From: Chloroflexota bacterium
GTDB lineage: Bacteria; Chloroflexota; Dehalococcoidia; Lucifugimonadales; Lucifugimonadaceae
Reading direction: 5' to 3'
DNA length: 64,000 bases
Assembly: GCA_018650845.1 (NCBI GenBank)
Contig: JABIFF010000002.1
Location: forward strand, 119,491-183,490
A program made the translations under genes and the position numbers. A model generated the notes under the pieces. It did no database searches. It was not told the DNA's origin and saw nothing but the letters and a program-made list of their open reading frames with translations. Positions 1 through 7,896 of this stretch are shown in pieces; positions within the stretch are counted from its first letter, which is position 1, and every line of letters starts with the position of its first letter.

Positions 1-1
1 G

Positions 2-313
2 ATACGTCACACTGCCGCAAAACTTGCAGAGGCTGAGGCACGTTCCAAGTTCCTGTTCTTGATCTCTGATGGTCGACCACAGGACCGTGGTTACTCACGT
101 GAGGGCGTCGAGAAGGAATACGCAGTGCACGACACTCGTCAGTCCTTGATCGAGGCACGCGACATGGGTATCACGCCGTTCTGTCTAACTGTCGACAAGG
201 CTGGGCACGATTACATGAAGACGATGATGGAAGACTTCAGTTACGAAGTTCTCCCTGACATCAGCCTTCTGCCTAAGCGTTTGCCGCAGTTGTACCGCAA
301 CTTGACTACGTAG
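2..313 (+). CDS. NorD-like VWA-domain protein (C-terminal fragment)
   Basis: This is the C-terminal end of a gene that starts before the window; the frame is open from base 2 to TAG at 311-313, about 103 residues. The segment FLISDGRPQDRGY followed by an EDTR-like HDTRQSLIEAR helix, then PFCLTVD and a terminal LPQLYRNLT is typical of the von Willebrand factor A domain of NorD/CobT-type proteins. These partner a MoxR-type AAA+ ATPase (NorQ/CbbQ) as a chaperone that inserts metals into or activates enzymes. The MIDAS start and the ATPase partner would lie upstream of the window, so the target enzyme cannot be told. The family is clear from sequence; the role is inferred. Confidence 0.8.
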   Translation: MRHTAAKLAEAEARSKFLFLISDGRPQDRGYSREGVEKEYAVHDTRQSLIEARDMGITPFCLTVDKAGHDYMKTMMEDFSYEVLPDISLLPKRLPQLYRNLTT

Positions 314-470
314 CGTTAGTCGCTCTCGTCATCGGACTCCGCGTCGCATTCTGGCGTTATAGCTCCGGGCGTCACTGGCGTGACTTGGTCGCCGTCGCAA
401 TCAACCTATCCCCTAAGGGGGGCTGACGCGTGTTGTTGGTGAATTTGCTGTTCTGATTCACTGGTGCCTC
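314..470. repeat. Inverted diverged copy of the window-edge mosaic repeat
   Basis: The stretch after the NorD-like gene contains modules that are the reverse complement of those at 63509-63743. CGTTAGTCGCTCTCGTCATCGG at 314-335 matches, with one change, the complement of the tail of each 133-bp unit there. AGCTCCGGGC at 361-370 is the complement of the GCCCGGAGCT module. The match ends around base 440. No gene is seen. Confidence 0.5.
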
Positions 471-601
471 GTCATCCTGAACTCGATTCAGGATATCGAA
501 CGAGCACGAAGTAGCTCTTCGTCAATGCCGGCATCGCACCGTTTGTATTTGTGAAGACAGGGCAAGCGGGAGAAAGATCCTGAAAATGAATTCAGGATGA
601 C
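471..601. repeat. MITE-like element with 11-bp terminal inverted repeats
   Basis: The element begins GTCATCCTGAA (471-481) and ends TTCAGGATGAC (591-601), a perfect 11-bp inverted pair about 131 bp apart. No open frame for a transposase lies inside. A second element with the same ends and a related left half occurs at 20246-20349. This looks like a dispersed non-autonomous repeat family. Whether it moves or works as a folded RNA or terminator cannot be told here. Confidence 0.6.
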
Positions 602-719
602 ATTGCTGGTGACAGTAGATTAGTCCTAGCTGCCGAGTCTGTATCCAACGCAGAGGACACTCACAGCGAACGCCGCTGCCCGTCCTCACTCCAAAAGTCG
701 CTCATATGCCAACAACCCG

Positions 720-810
720 TCCTCCCCCGGATCGGGGGAGTTAGAGGGGGAGACTGCGCGACGCCGCGACCAAGTCGTTAGACGACGCCCGGAGCTACAC
801 GCATAACGCC
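720..810. repeat. Mosaic repeat with GC-rich hairpin (copy near the left edge)
   Basis: A hairpin CTCCCCC(722-728)/GGGGGAG(734-740) is followed by TTAGAGGGGGAGACTGCG, a CGACCAAGTC module, CCCGGAGCTA and TAACGCC. The same modules, in slightly different order and spacing, make up the tandem repeats at 63509-63743. The repeat abuts the stop codon of the DUF4340 gene, so on the minus strand it could also act as its transcript end, although no T tract follows. Confidence 0.55.
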
Positions 811-1820
811 TAATTGGCGCTAAGTTCGTCGCCAAAGAAGAGTTCGAGAACTCGATCAGCCCACTCTTTGTTGACCTTGATGATGTCGGACGTCTCATTG
901 GCAACAGCATATCGAGCCGTACCACCGTCGGTCTCGTCACCGATAGTCATTGTCAGCCGAGTAACCTCGATGACATTGTTCACAGGGTTACGGTTCTCGA
1001 TTTGAACTGCAATGTAAGGCGATTCGACCACGGTGCCGAATGGCTCGAACAGTGTGTCCTCGACCAGGTTCAGTTCAACAGCACCGATAATTTCGGGACT
1101 ACCAAAGTGTTCCAATTCGGCTTCAAGAGCAGCACCATCGGCAAGCCGTGTACCCGTGCAAGGGTCGGTCAACAGAGGGATGTCGCAGATAGACCAAATC
1201 CCGGTTGCACGATCCCAACCGTAAGCTCTGAGCACTTCATTGTTGTTGAACAAAATGACTTCTCGGGGCTGCCCATCGAGGGTGTAATACCACTCAGGGT
1301 AAGGCGGCTCGTCAACGAGTCGTTCCAGAACTCTTCCCCAAGAAGAGTCGACTAATACAAGCTGTGGGAATCCTTCGACTCTGGCGTAGTTGTTAACACC
1401 GTCTGGTGTCAGATCACCCAGTAGCAGCGTAACGATTGAGTCATCTCGCAAAGTAACTGCAAACGTGGCGCTTGGGTCATCGAGACCGTAGAGCGATACA
1501 TCATCAATTTCTTGAGCTAGAACTCGCTGTGTGCGAGGTCCACCCAACAGTTGGGTGATACCACCCCAGCGGAACAAATCAGCAGGAACATCGTTGAGAT
1601 CGTCGAAATACCAACGGCTCAGATTTTCACGAAGCGACCAGCTGGTCACTTTTTCGCCAGTGTTGATACTGATGTTCCTGAGATCTTCAGGCGCAAGAGT
1701 GTAGAAGAATGGTGGGTCTGGCTCAACGATTTCTTCAGCCGGGTTCGTGATGAACCAAGTCGCACCAATTGCGACGTAAGCGAGGATCGTGACCAGAACT
1801 AGTAGTAGACGCAGATTCAT
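810..1820 (-). CDS. DUF4340 domain protein, last gene of a GldA/F/G-type ABC operon
   Basis: A 336-residue protein with one N-terminal membrane anchor (residues 3-24) and an exported, mostly beta domain. The layout (anchor, YTLAPEDLRNISI near residue 40, short hydrophobic strands with charged turns such as LLLGDLTPDGVNNYARV) is that of DUF4340 proteins. In many phyla these follow a GldG-like gene and are thought to be extracytoplasmic parts of the same ABC system. The ATG lies 3 nt after the GldG-like stop, so it is the fourth gene of the operon. The biochemical role is unknown. The family call is firm from context and pattern. Confidence 0.8.
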   Translation of the reverse strand: MNLRLLLVLVTILAYVAIGATWFITNPAEEIVEPDPPFFYTLAPEDLRNISINTGEKVTSWSLRENLSRWYFDDLNDVPADLFRWGGITQLLGGPRTQRVLAQEIDDVSLYGLDDPSATFAVTLRDDSIVTLLLGDLTPDGVNNYARVEGFPQLVLVDSSWGRVLERLVDEPPYPEWYYTLDGQPREVILFNNNEVLRAYGWDRATGIWSICDIPLLTDPCTGTRLADGAALEAELEHFGSPEIIGAVELNLVEDTLFEPFGTVVESPYIAVQIENRNPVNNVIEVTRLTMTIGDETDGGTARYAVANETSDIIKVNKEWADRVLELFFGDELSAN

Positions 1821-1823
1821 TGC

Positions 1824-3599
1824 TTAGCGCCTTCTCCACCAGGTCCAGAACCCAAAGAGACTGATCAGGGAAGGCATCAAGAGCCATCCTGACCATCGAA
1901 CAAAGTCACGTTCGTTCTTTGTGAGGAACAATTGTCGGTTTGCGTCGGTCTTCTCTCGGATCGAGATCAATTCAAAATCTTGAGCCAAGTAGTTGATCGA
2001 ATTTACGAATAAGTCAGAGTTGTTTGCAGAACCAAAGTAGTTGTTGGTCGCAAAATCAGTGTCGCCAATCACAATCATGTCGAGAGTGACAAGTTGCTCA
2101 CCATCGGCATAAATACCTCCGGCAAGCTCACCAACGGCCTCAACAACAACCGCAACAGGAAGTGGTCCTGCGATTTCGTTGTCGATGTCGAACTCCAAAG
2201 AGTCAGGGTCAGTCTCAGACCAACTGTTAAGAGTCGTTGAAGCGAGAATTCCTTGCTTCACGAGAGGAGTGTTGTCCTCAATAAGCGGAACTGAAAGTGG
2301 ATCGACTGCCCATGCAAGGTGAGTTGTACCCGGCATGTAGAGAACTTCAAATCCATCCGTCACAGGGTGCGGTGGGATCTGACCGTTGCTCTTCTTGATT
2401 TGTACAAACGTTGGGTTTGGAGCAACGAAGCTCGCAACGTCGGCGGCTTCACCTTCTCCAATAGCCACACCGTAGCGTGACAGGAACTGTTTGAAACTAT
2501 CGGGAGCCGAGTTTGGCTCGAACATGAACAAAATGCTTCCGCCGAGACGAGCGTAGTTCAGCAGAGCCTGCTGATCGATCGGAAGTAGATCCTGTGTAGG
2601 TGCAGCGAAAACGATTGCCGCAGGAAGTTCCTGTGGGTCGCCGTTTGCCATACGAGTTCCGAGTTCCTGAAGTGTCTCGTTCAACACCACGTAGTTCTCA
2701 CGGTTGAGTGCCCGACCTGCCAGACCAATGTTTGTGGTCGAAGCAACGTCGGTAACGTCTCGTTCGGAGTGACCGGTAACAAATACGATCTTCTTCTGAG
2801 CGATCTGGTTGATAACCAGCAGACCTGTAACGACCTGCTGCTCACTGAATACGTTTGGTCCCTCGTTAGGATTCGTTCCAATGACGATCTCGGTTCGGCG
2901 ACTTTCAACACCTTCGATTGCTAGAGCAGGGAACTGGGATACACCGAGGCCTGTCGCAACGTTCGGGTTGAGTTCAGGGTCGACAACTTCGTAAGTAAGT
3001 TCGAAATCACCTGAACGGCGTCGGAACTCGCTAAGCATGTCTTCCGTGTTTCGCCATGCGGCTGCATCGGCTGCGGTGTCCTGAGAAAAGAATGCGGTGA
3101 TCTTCACCGGCTCTTTCAGGTTCTCAAGCGTGTTCACTACTTGTTCTTCAAGAAGGAACTGCTTGGTAGCTGTCGTATCGACACGGAGCCAGCCTTCAGG
3201 GTTTGGTCGATCGGTTGCCCAGTGAAGCGTGAAGTTGACCGCTACTGCGATGGCTAAGAACACAATAAACACGATTGCCGTGTTGAGTCCGTAGCGTCCA
3301 CGTCGGCCAAAAATTGCCTCTCGCACAGTCGCCAGCGAAATGACCGCGTCGACTATGAGAAGTGCGAAACCTACACCTGCAACAATGAAAGCTGGGCCTT
3401 CAAGTCCACGCAGGAAAATCCAAATCAAAACACCGAAAACGACTGCACCAACACCCACTAACGCGAGTGCTTGCCTAATCGATTTCGTGTTGTTTTTCAG
3501 ACTTCGGAAAATCGAAGTTTTTTCACGAACAGAATCGGGTGAAGGCCGACTCTCGGGTATGTTCTGCTGATCTGTTGACATCTGCTGGCCTAGCGCCAT
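1824..3599 (-). CDS. GldG-like auxiliary protein of ABC transporter
   Basis: A 591-residue protein with a hydrophilic N-terminus, three membrane segments (about 40-62, 70-90, 105-127), a long extracytoplasmic domain and a C-terminal membrane segment ending in WWRRR. The periplasmic part has EPVKITAFFSQDTAADAAAW, the VVDPELNP segment, QKKIVFVTGHSERDV and the SILFMFEP strand. These are typical of the ABC-type auxiliary component family (GldG, PF09822-like). Its ATG overlaps the end of the permease gene by 10 nt, showing translational coupling. In Bacteroidetes GldG serves gliding, but in other phyla the same trio is common and its substrate is unknown. Gliding should not be inferred here. Confidence 0.85.
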   Translation of the reverse strand: MALGQQMSTDQQNIPESRPSPDSVREKTSIFRSLKNNTKSIRQALALVGVGAVVFGVLIWIFLRGLEGPAFIVAGVGFALLIVDAVISLATVREAIFGRRGRYGLNTAIVFIVFLAIAVAVNFTLHWATDRPNPEGWLRVDTTATKQFLLEEQVVNTLENLKEPVKITAFFSQDTAADAAAWRNTEDMLSEFRRRSGDFELTYEVVDPELNPNVATGLGVSQFPALAIEGVESRRTEIVIGTNPNEGPNVFSEQQVVTGLLVINQIAQKKIVFVTGHSERDVTDVASTTNIGLAGRALNRENYVVLNETLQELGTRMANGDPQELPAAIVFAAPTQDLLPIDQQALLNYARLGGSILFMFEPNSAPDSFKQFLSRYGVAIGEGEAADVASFVAPNPTFVQIKKSNGQIPPHPVTDGFEVLYMPGTTHLAWAVDPLSVPLIEDNTPLVKQGILASTTLNSWSETDPDSLEFDIDNEIAGPLPVAVVVEAVGELAGGIYADGEQLVTLDMIVIGDTDFATNNYFGSANNSDLFVNSINYLAQDFELISIREKTDANRQLFLTKNERDFVRWSGWLLMPSLISLFGFWTWWRRR

Positions 3600-4351
3600 C
3601 GCCTTGCTTCAAGCACAAGAACTGTGAGAAGCAAGAACACTGCTGTTATTGATGAGTAGTAGGCAATATCTGTCAGAGAGATAATGCCGCGTGCGAAATC
3701 TGCGAAATGACCACCCTCGGCTACACCGAAGCTGTCGAGATCGAAGACTGAGAATGATGCCCCGAGCTGGAAAGCATCCAGTACTTCGGAAACAACACCG
3801 GTGAGTCGCTCGCTCACAAAGTCGATGATCGTCAGGGCTGTGAGAATTCCTGAGCCGACAACCAGACCAACGATCTGGTTACTGCTGAGCGATGAGGCGA
3901 ATAGCCCCACTGCCAGAGTTGCGGCTGCGTAAAGCGATAGTCCCAACAAACCACTTAGGAGTGGTCCAACGTCAGGATCGCCGTACACGAATAGTACGAT
4001 CACGAAGTACAGCGACAACACGATCATTACGAAAGTGGTGACGAATGCTGCTATGAACTTCCCGAATACGATTTCAAATTCTCGTAACGGGGAAGTTAGT
4101 AGTAGTTCTAAAGTGCCAAGTTTTTGCTCTTCAGCGATGAGCCGCATGGTTAGTGCTGGCGACATGAAAATCATGAAGAAAATCGCACCTGCAAGGTAAC
4201 CACGAATGCTCGCTTCGGCGAACGCATCAGAAACTGATGCGACGAAGAAGAAGCCTGTGATAGCCAAGAACGCTGCCGAGACCACGTAGGCCATCGGGGA
4301 GGCGAAGTATGTGCGAATCTCTTTGATCGCTATGACGGATATGAAACGCAA
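3590..4351 (-). CDS. ABC-2 type permease (GldF-like)
   Basis: A 253-residue integral membrane protein with six predicted hydrophobic helices. Its N-terminus, IAIKEIRTYFASPMAYVV, is the amphipathic opening of the ABC-2/GldF permease family, and EEQKLGTLELLLTSPLREFEIVFGKF is the family's coupling-helix signature. The start codon is TTG, 3 nt after the ATPase stop, and no better start exists. It forms the membrane channel together with the ATPase at 4355-5326. The substrate is unknown. Confidence 0.88.
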   Translation of the reverse strand: MRFISVIAIKEIRTYFASPMAYVVSAAFLAITGFFFVASVSDAFAEASIRGYLAGAIFFMIFMSPALTMRLIAEEQKLGTLELLLTSPLREFEIVFGKFIAAFVTTFVMIVLSLYFVIVLFVYGDPDVGPLLSGLLGLSLYAAATLAVGLFASSLSSNQIVGLVVGSGILTALTIIDFVSERLTGVVSEVLDAFQLGASFSVFDLDSFGVAEGGHFADFARGIISLTDIAYYSSITAVFLLLTVLVLEARRWR

Positions 4352-4354
4352 TTC

Positions 4355-5326
4355 CTACTCGCCTAAATTCTCTTCGGTTGTAAGTTCAAGGAAGATTTCT
4401 TCGAGAGTCATTGGCAGTGGAGTCAGGTTAGTGAGTCCCCAGCCGTTCTCGATGATGGTCTTTGCAATCTGTTCCGACGCCTGAACGTTAGGACGGGCGT
4501 CGACGATAAATGGTGAGAAGTCTTCTCGTTCTGCTCGCTGTACGATCGAAACCCGTTGGTCAGATCGAGCATCGACAACATCGCTGATGTCTCGCATGGC
4601 GTTGATGAACGCTGGTGCTTCTGCACCACGAACGCTGATCTCGATTCGTTCAGCGTGCTGAAGCTTCTCGGATAGGTCATCTGGCTTGTCGTCAGCGACG
4701 ATTCGACCGTCGTTGATTACCAGCACTCGTTTACATATGGCGCTTACCTCAGGGAGTATGTGTGAACTGAGCAGCATTGTGTGCTCTTCACCGAGGTTAG
4801 AAATAAGCTCTCGAGTTTCAACAACCTGAATAGGGTCAATACCGATAGTCGGTTCGTCCATGACGAGCACATCAGGCTCGTGGAGAATCGCCTGAGCGAT
4901 TCCGGTTCGTTGTCGGTAACCCTTCGAAAGTCGGCCAACCAGCGTGTTCCGGTACTCACCGAGGCGAACCATGTCGATGACCTTGGGAAGGCGTTCCTTT
5001 ACCCAAGATTTGTTCATCCCACGGATTTCACCCATGTATGTAAGGTAGTCCGTAACTGTCATATCGAGGTACAGCGGGACTGATTCTGGGAGGTATCCGA
5101 TGTGTCGGCGAACATCGAGAGAGTGGGATACAACGTTGTATCCGCCTACGGTCACCTCGCCATGGGTAGGCGGTGTGAACCCCGTAACAACTCTCATGGT
5201 CGTCGTCTTTCCAGCACCGTTTGGTCCTAGGAATCCGACGATTTCGCCCTTGAGCACTTCGAATGAGATGTCGATTACGGCCGGGTAGGGCCCGTAACTT
5301 TTCGACATGTGCTCAATCTTGATCAA
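4355..5326 (-). CDS. ABC transporter ATP-binding protein (GldA-like)
   Basis: A 323-residue nucleotide-binding subunit. Walker A GPNGAGKTT lies near residues 34-42, the signature is SKGYRQRTGIAQA, and Walker B is VLVMDEPTIGIDP with the catalytic Glu. Beyond the ATPase core is a C-terminal extension of about 100 residues, as in GldA/CcmA-type ATPases of ABC-2 systems. The start is TTG at 5324-5326 with GGAG seven bases upstream; the ATG six codons in would remove the first strand. It is the first gene of the operon running to 810, and its promoter must lie in the divergent gap with the cysteine desulfurase gene. Confidence 0.9.
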   Translation of the reverse strand: MIKIEHMSKSYGPYPAVIDISFEVLKGEIVGFLGPNGAGKTTTMRVVTGFTPPTHGEVTVGGYNVVSHSLDVRRHIGYLPESVPLYLDMTVTDYLTYMGEIRGMNKSWVKERLPKVIDMVRLGEYRNTLVGRLSKGYRQRTGIAQAILHEPDVLVMDEPTIGIDPIQVVETRELISNLGEEHTMLLSSHILPEVSAICKRVLVINDGRIVADDKPDDLSEKLQHAERIEISVRGAEAPAFINAMRDISDVVDARSDQRVSIVQRAEREDFSPFIVDARPNVQASEQIAKTIIENGWGLTNLTPLPMTLEEIFLELTTEENLGE

Positions 5327-5535
5327 CTATTCACTCCGGTTTTCGGTTGGAAGGCACCTATTTGCGCCACAACGGAACTATTCTGCCAAAATTAAATGCG
5401 CCGTGGGGTCACGGCACAGATATACGGCGATTCTTATTACACGGATTTCAAATCCGGAATATCTTATCCAAGCACAACTTCCACGGCTACACGGATTCGA
5501 TGTGCACAGCCTCACTTATCGTAAATACTTGAACA

Positions 5536-6732
5536 ATGCCATTGAGTGAAGACCGAATTAACTACCTCGACCACGCTGCTACCACGCCGGTGCGACCTGA
5601 GGTGCTCGAAAAAATGCTGCCGTATTTCACTGAGAAATTCGGTAACCCGTCTAGTCTTTATTCGATAGCGGGCGAGGCGCGGTACGGCGTCGATGAGGCT
5701 CGCGAGTTAGTGGCAGCGGCGTTAGGTTCACGATCAAACGAGATCGTATTTACGGGTGGCGGGTCGGAATCGAACAATCTGGCGATCAAGGGCTTGGCTG
5801 CCCTTCGCACACCCGCTTCCGGGCATATCGTGACGACTGCTATTGAACACCACGCCGTTATTCACCCCGTCGAACAGCTCGAAAAGTTGGGATACGAGGC
5901 TACATACGTTGGGGTAGACAGCACCGGGCGTGTTGATCCAGACAAATTTGCTGCCGCCATTCGACCGGATACGTTTCTCGCGAGTGTGATGCTCGTGAAC
6001 AACGAGGTGGGCACGATTCAAGATGTTGCCGAAATTTCCCGGAAAGCCAAAGCCGCTTCCGAAAAATTAGGTGGGAAAATCTTTGTTCACACCGATGCGG
6101 TTCAAGGTGCGGGAAAGGTTTCACTGAACGTTGATGAACTTGGCGTCGACTTGATGAGCCTGTCCGGACACAAGATTTACGGACCTAAAGGAACTGGCAT
6201 TCTCTACGTGCGACGTGGAGTAGTACTGGAACCGTTGATCGCCGGTGGGGGGCAAGAACGCCAGCGTAGATCTGGAACTGAGAACGTGGCGAGCATCGTC
6301 GGAATTGGAGAGGCTCTCACGCTCGCCGAGGCCGAACGGGTTGCTTCCCGAGATCATTTCCATGCCCTTTCGACCAGGCTTATTGAAGGAATCGCCGAAA
6401 CAATTCCTGAATCTTCTTTTAACGGCAACGGGAATCAGACCTCCCGAGTGCCAGAGATAGCCAATTTTTCTTTCCCCGGTGTCGAGGGAGAACCAATCTT
6501 GTTGGGACTCGACTTCAAAGGAATAGCCGCTTCGAGCGGTAGTGCTTGCAGTTCTGCGTCGCTTGAACCGTCACACGTTTTACTAGCAATGGGCGTCAGC
6601 TCAGAACTGGCTGTGGGAAGTGTTCGTATATCTCTTGGACGAGAGACAACCGAAGAAGATATCGATGATGTGCTGCAGGCACTGAAAAGTGTGCTGGATC
6701 AGCTGGCAACCTTTCCCTCGGCTCAGGGCTAA
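5536..6732 (+). CDS. iscS: Cysteine desulfurase (IscS/NifS family)
   Basis: A 398-residue PLP enzyme that takes sulfur from cysteine to build Fe-S clusters and thio-modified tRNA. The N-terminus YLDHAATTPV is the family hallmark. SGHKIYGPKG carries the PLP lysine (Lys213), and SGSACSSASLEPSHVL carries the catalytic cysteine (Cys338) that holds the persulfide. Length and motifs are complete. It stands alone, divergent from the ABC operon, with no iscU next to it. MnmA at 18563 would be one consumer of its sulfur. In an organism with selenoproteins a NifS-like enzyme could also mobilise selenium; nothing in the sequence proves that. Confidence 0.92.
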   Translation: MPLSEDRINYLDHAATTPVRPEVLEKMLPYFTEKFGNPSSLYSIAGEARYGVDEARELVAAALGSRSNEIVFTGGGSESNNLAIKGLAALRTPASGHIVTTAIEHHAVIHPVEQLEKLGYEATYVGVDSTGRVDPDKFAAAIRPDTFLASVMLVNNEVGTIQDVAEISRKAKAASEKLGGKIFVHTDAVQGAGKVSLNVDELGVDLMSLSGHKIYGPKGTGILYVRRGVVLEPLIAGGGQERQRRSGTENVASIVGIGEALTLAEAERVASRDHFHALSTRLIEGIAETIPESSFNGNGNQTSRVPEIANFSFPGVEGEPILLGLDFKGIAASSGSACSSASLEPSHVLLAMGVSSELAVGSVRISLGRETTEEDIDDVLQALKSVLDQLATFPSAQG

Positions 6733-6900
6733 GGCACGAATTTTTACGAGATTTCAGTTCAAATTCGAAATTGAATTCGCTCTTGAGCCAAGTCTTGGCA
6801 ATAATTAGTCTCTTGAAATTGAAAAATGATGTGCGGCGAAGGTCACACATCATGTACTCTCGCTTGTCGGTTCGGGATAGCCTCGAACGTGGAGCAATGG

Positions 6901-7845
6901 ATGACTGAAGAGAATCGAAACGAACAGGAAGAATCTCAGGCAACTGAGGATTCTGTAAACGCTGAAAAGCCTGAATCATCTGAATCAAAGGTCGAATCGA
7001 CCGATTCAGCTGTTTTTGCGTTCGGCGAAGAAGCCACAACCGCTTTTCCTACTCACGTAGAAGCTGCGCTCAAATACTCGGCTTCCAACAAGTACGAATA
7101 TGGCCCTCGACTCCGTAATTCTGAGTTGAAATGGAGCGTACTTTCCGCTGAACGGATGGCGAACGATATCGTTCGGGTAAATGTTCAGTACACGCCAACT
7201 TCAGGCTTCCGCGGAAATCCTGGCACTGAGTACATGGATATCGATGCTGGCGGCGCTGTACTGGCTCGTAGGCAGCTCACTACGCCGAAAGAAAATAATC
7301 CGGTAGTCCTGATGGGCATCACGGCATTCTCAGTCGTTCTCGCTGTCGTACTGATCAGTCTCATGACCGTGTTCAAGGGGGAGGCCGGCGATCCTCTCTA
7401 CGTGGCTGGTCGAACATTGTGGATTCGAGCCGAATTGCCGAAGCAGCAACAGTTCATCACCTACAGCGGTGCCGACACTAGCGGAAACATTTACAACTGG
7501 GCGATGAAGCCCGATGACGAAGCTAATAACGAGCTCGTTTACGTGGAAGTGACTCTGATCAATCAGACTTCCGGAACTGTGAACCTCGTTGTCGATGAAT
7601 CGGCAGCAACGCTGCTCGATGGCAATAAAACTGTGTACTCACCGATTAATACGATCACTCGAGCTTACTCAGCCGAGAGTGCACCTCGATTCAATGTGGC
7701 AGGGTTCGTCCCAATGTGGGGCTCTGTGAAGTTGAACGAAGGCCAGCAGGTTACGGGTATGTTGGTGTTTGAATTGCCCGCAGGAAGCTCGTTCAACGAA
7801 CTCCGGTGGCGTGCTTCTGATTCAGCAACTATTCGGTATCAGTAG
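6901..7845 (+). CDS. Single-pass membrane protein with acidic N-terminus, function unknown
   Basis: A 314-residue protein. The ATG at 6901 is preferred to in-frame starts 75 bases further up because GGAG sits six bases before it and the upstream residues look non-coding. Residues 1-40 are acidic and rich in E, S and Q. A small soluble region follows, then one hydrophobic segment at about 134-157, then a beta-rich C-terminal domain. The latter, with NELVYVEVTLINQTSGTVNL and GQQVTGMLVFELPAGS, resembles DUF4352/TRAGE-type immunoglobulin-like domains. That points to an N-in, C-out membrane protein. I do not recognise a specific function. Confidence 0.7.
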   Translation: MTEENRNEQEESQATEDSVNAEKPESSESKVESTDSAVFAFGEEATTAFPTHVEAALKYSASNKYEYGPRLRNSELKWSVLSAERMANDIVRVNVQYTPTSGFRGNPGTEYMDIDAGGAVLARRQLTTPKENNPVVLMGITAFSVVLAVVLISLMTVFKGEAGDPLYVAGRTLWIRAELPKQQQFITYSGADTSGNIYNWAMKPDDEANNELVYVEVTLINQTSGTVNLVVDESAATLLDGNKTVYSPINTITRAYSAESAPRFNVAGFVPMWGSVKLNEGQQVTGMLVFELPAGSSFNELRWRASDSATIRYQ

Positions 7846-7896
7846 ACCTTGAACCGGCGATATTCTGCCTCGGATTCAGGCTAGAATCGGGGCACG

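Noticed and set aside
810..5326. Gliding motility operon
   Set aside because: GldA/F/G-type genes are widespread outside gliding bacteria, and no other gliding genes are present.
6826..6900. N-terminal extension of the membrane protein at 6901
   Set aside because: The residues look non-coding, and a good ribosome site precedes the ATG at 6901.
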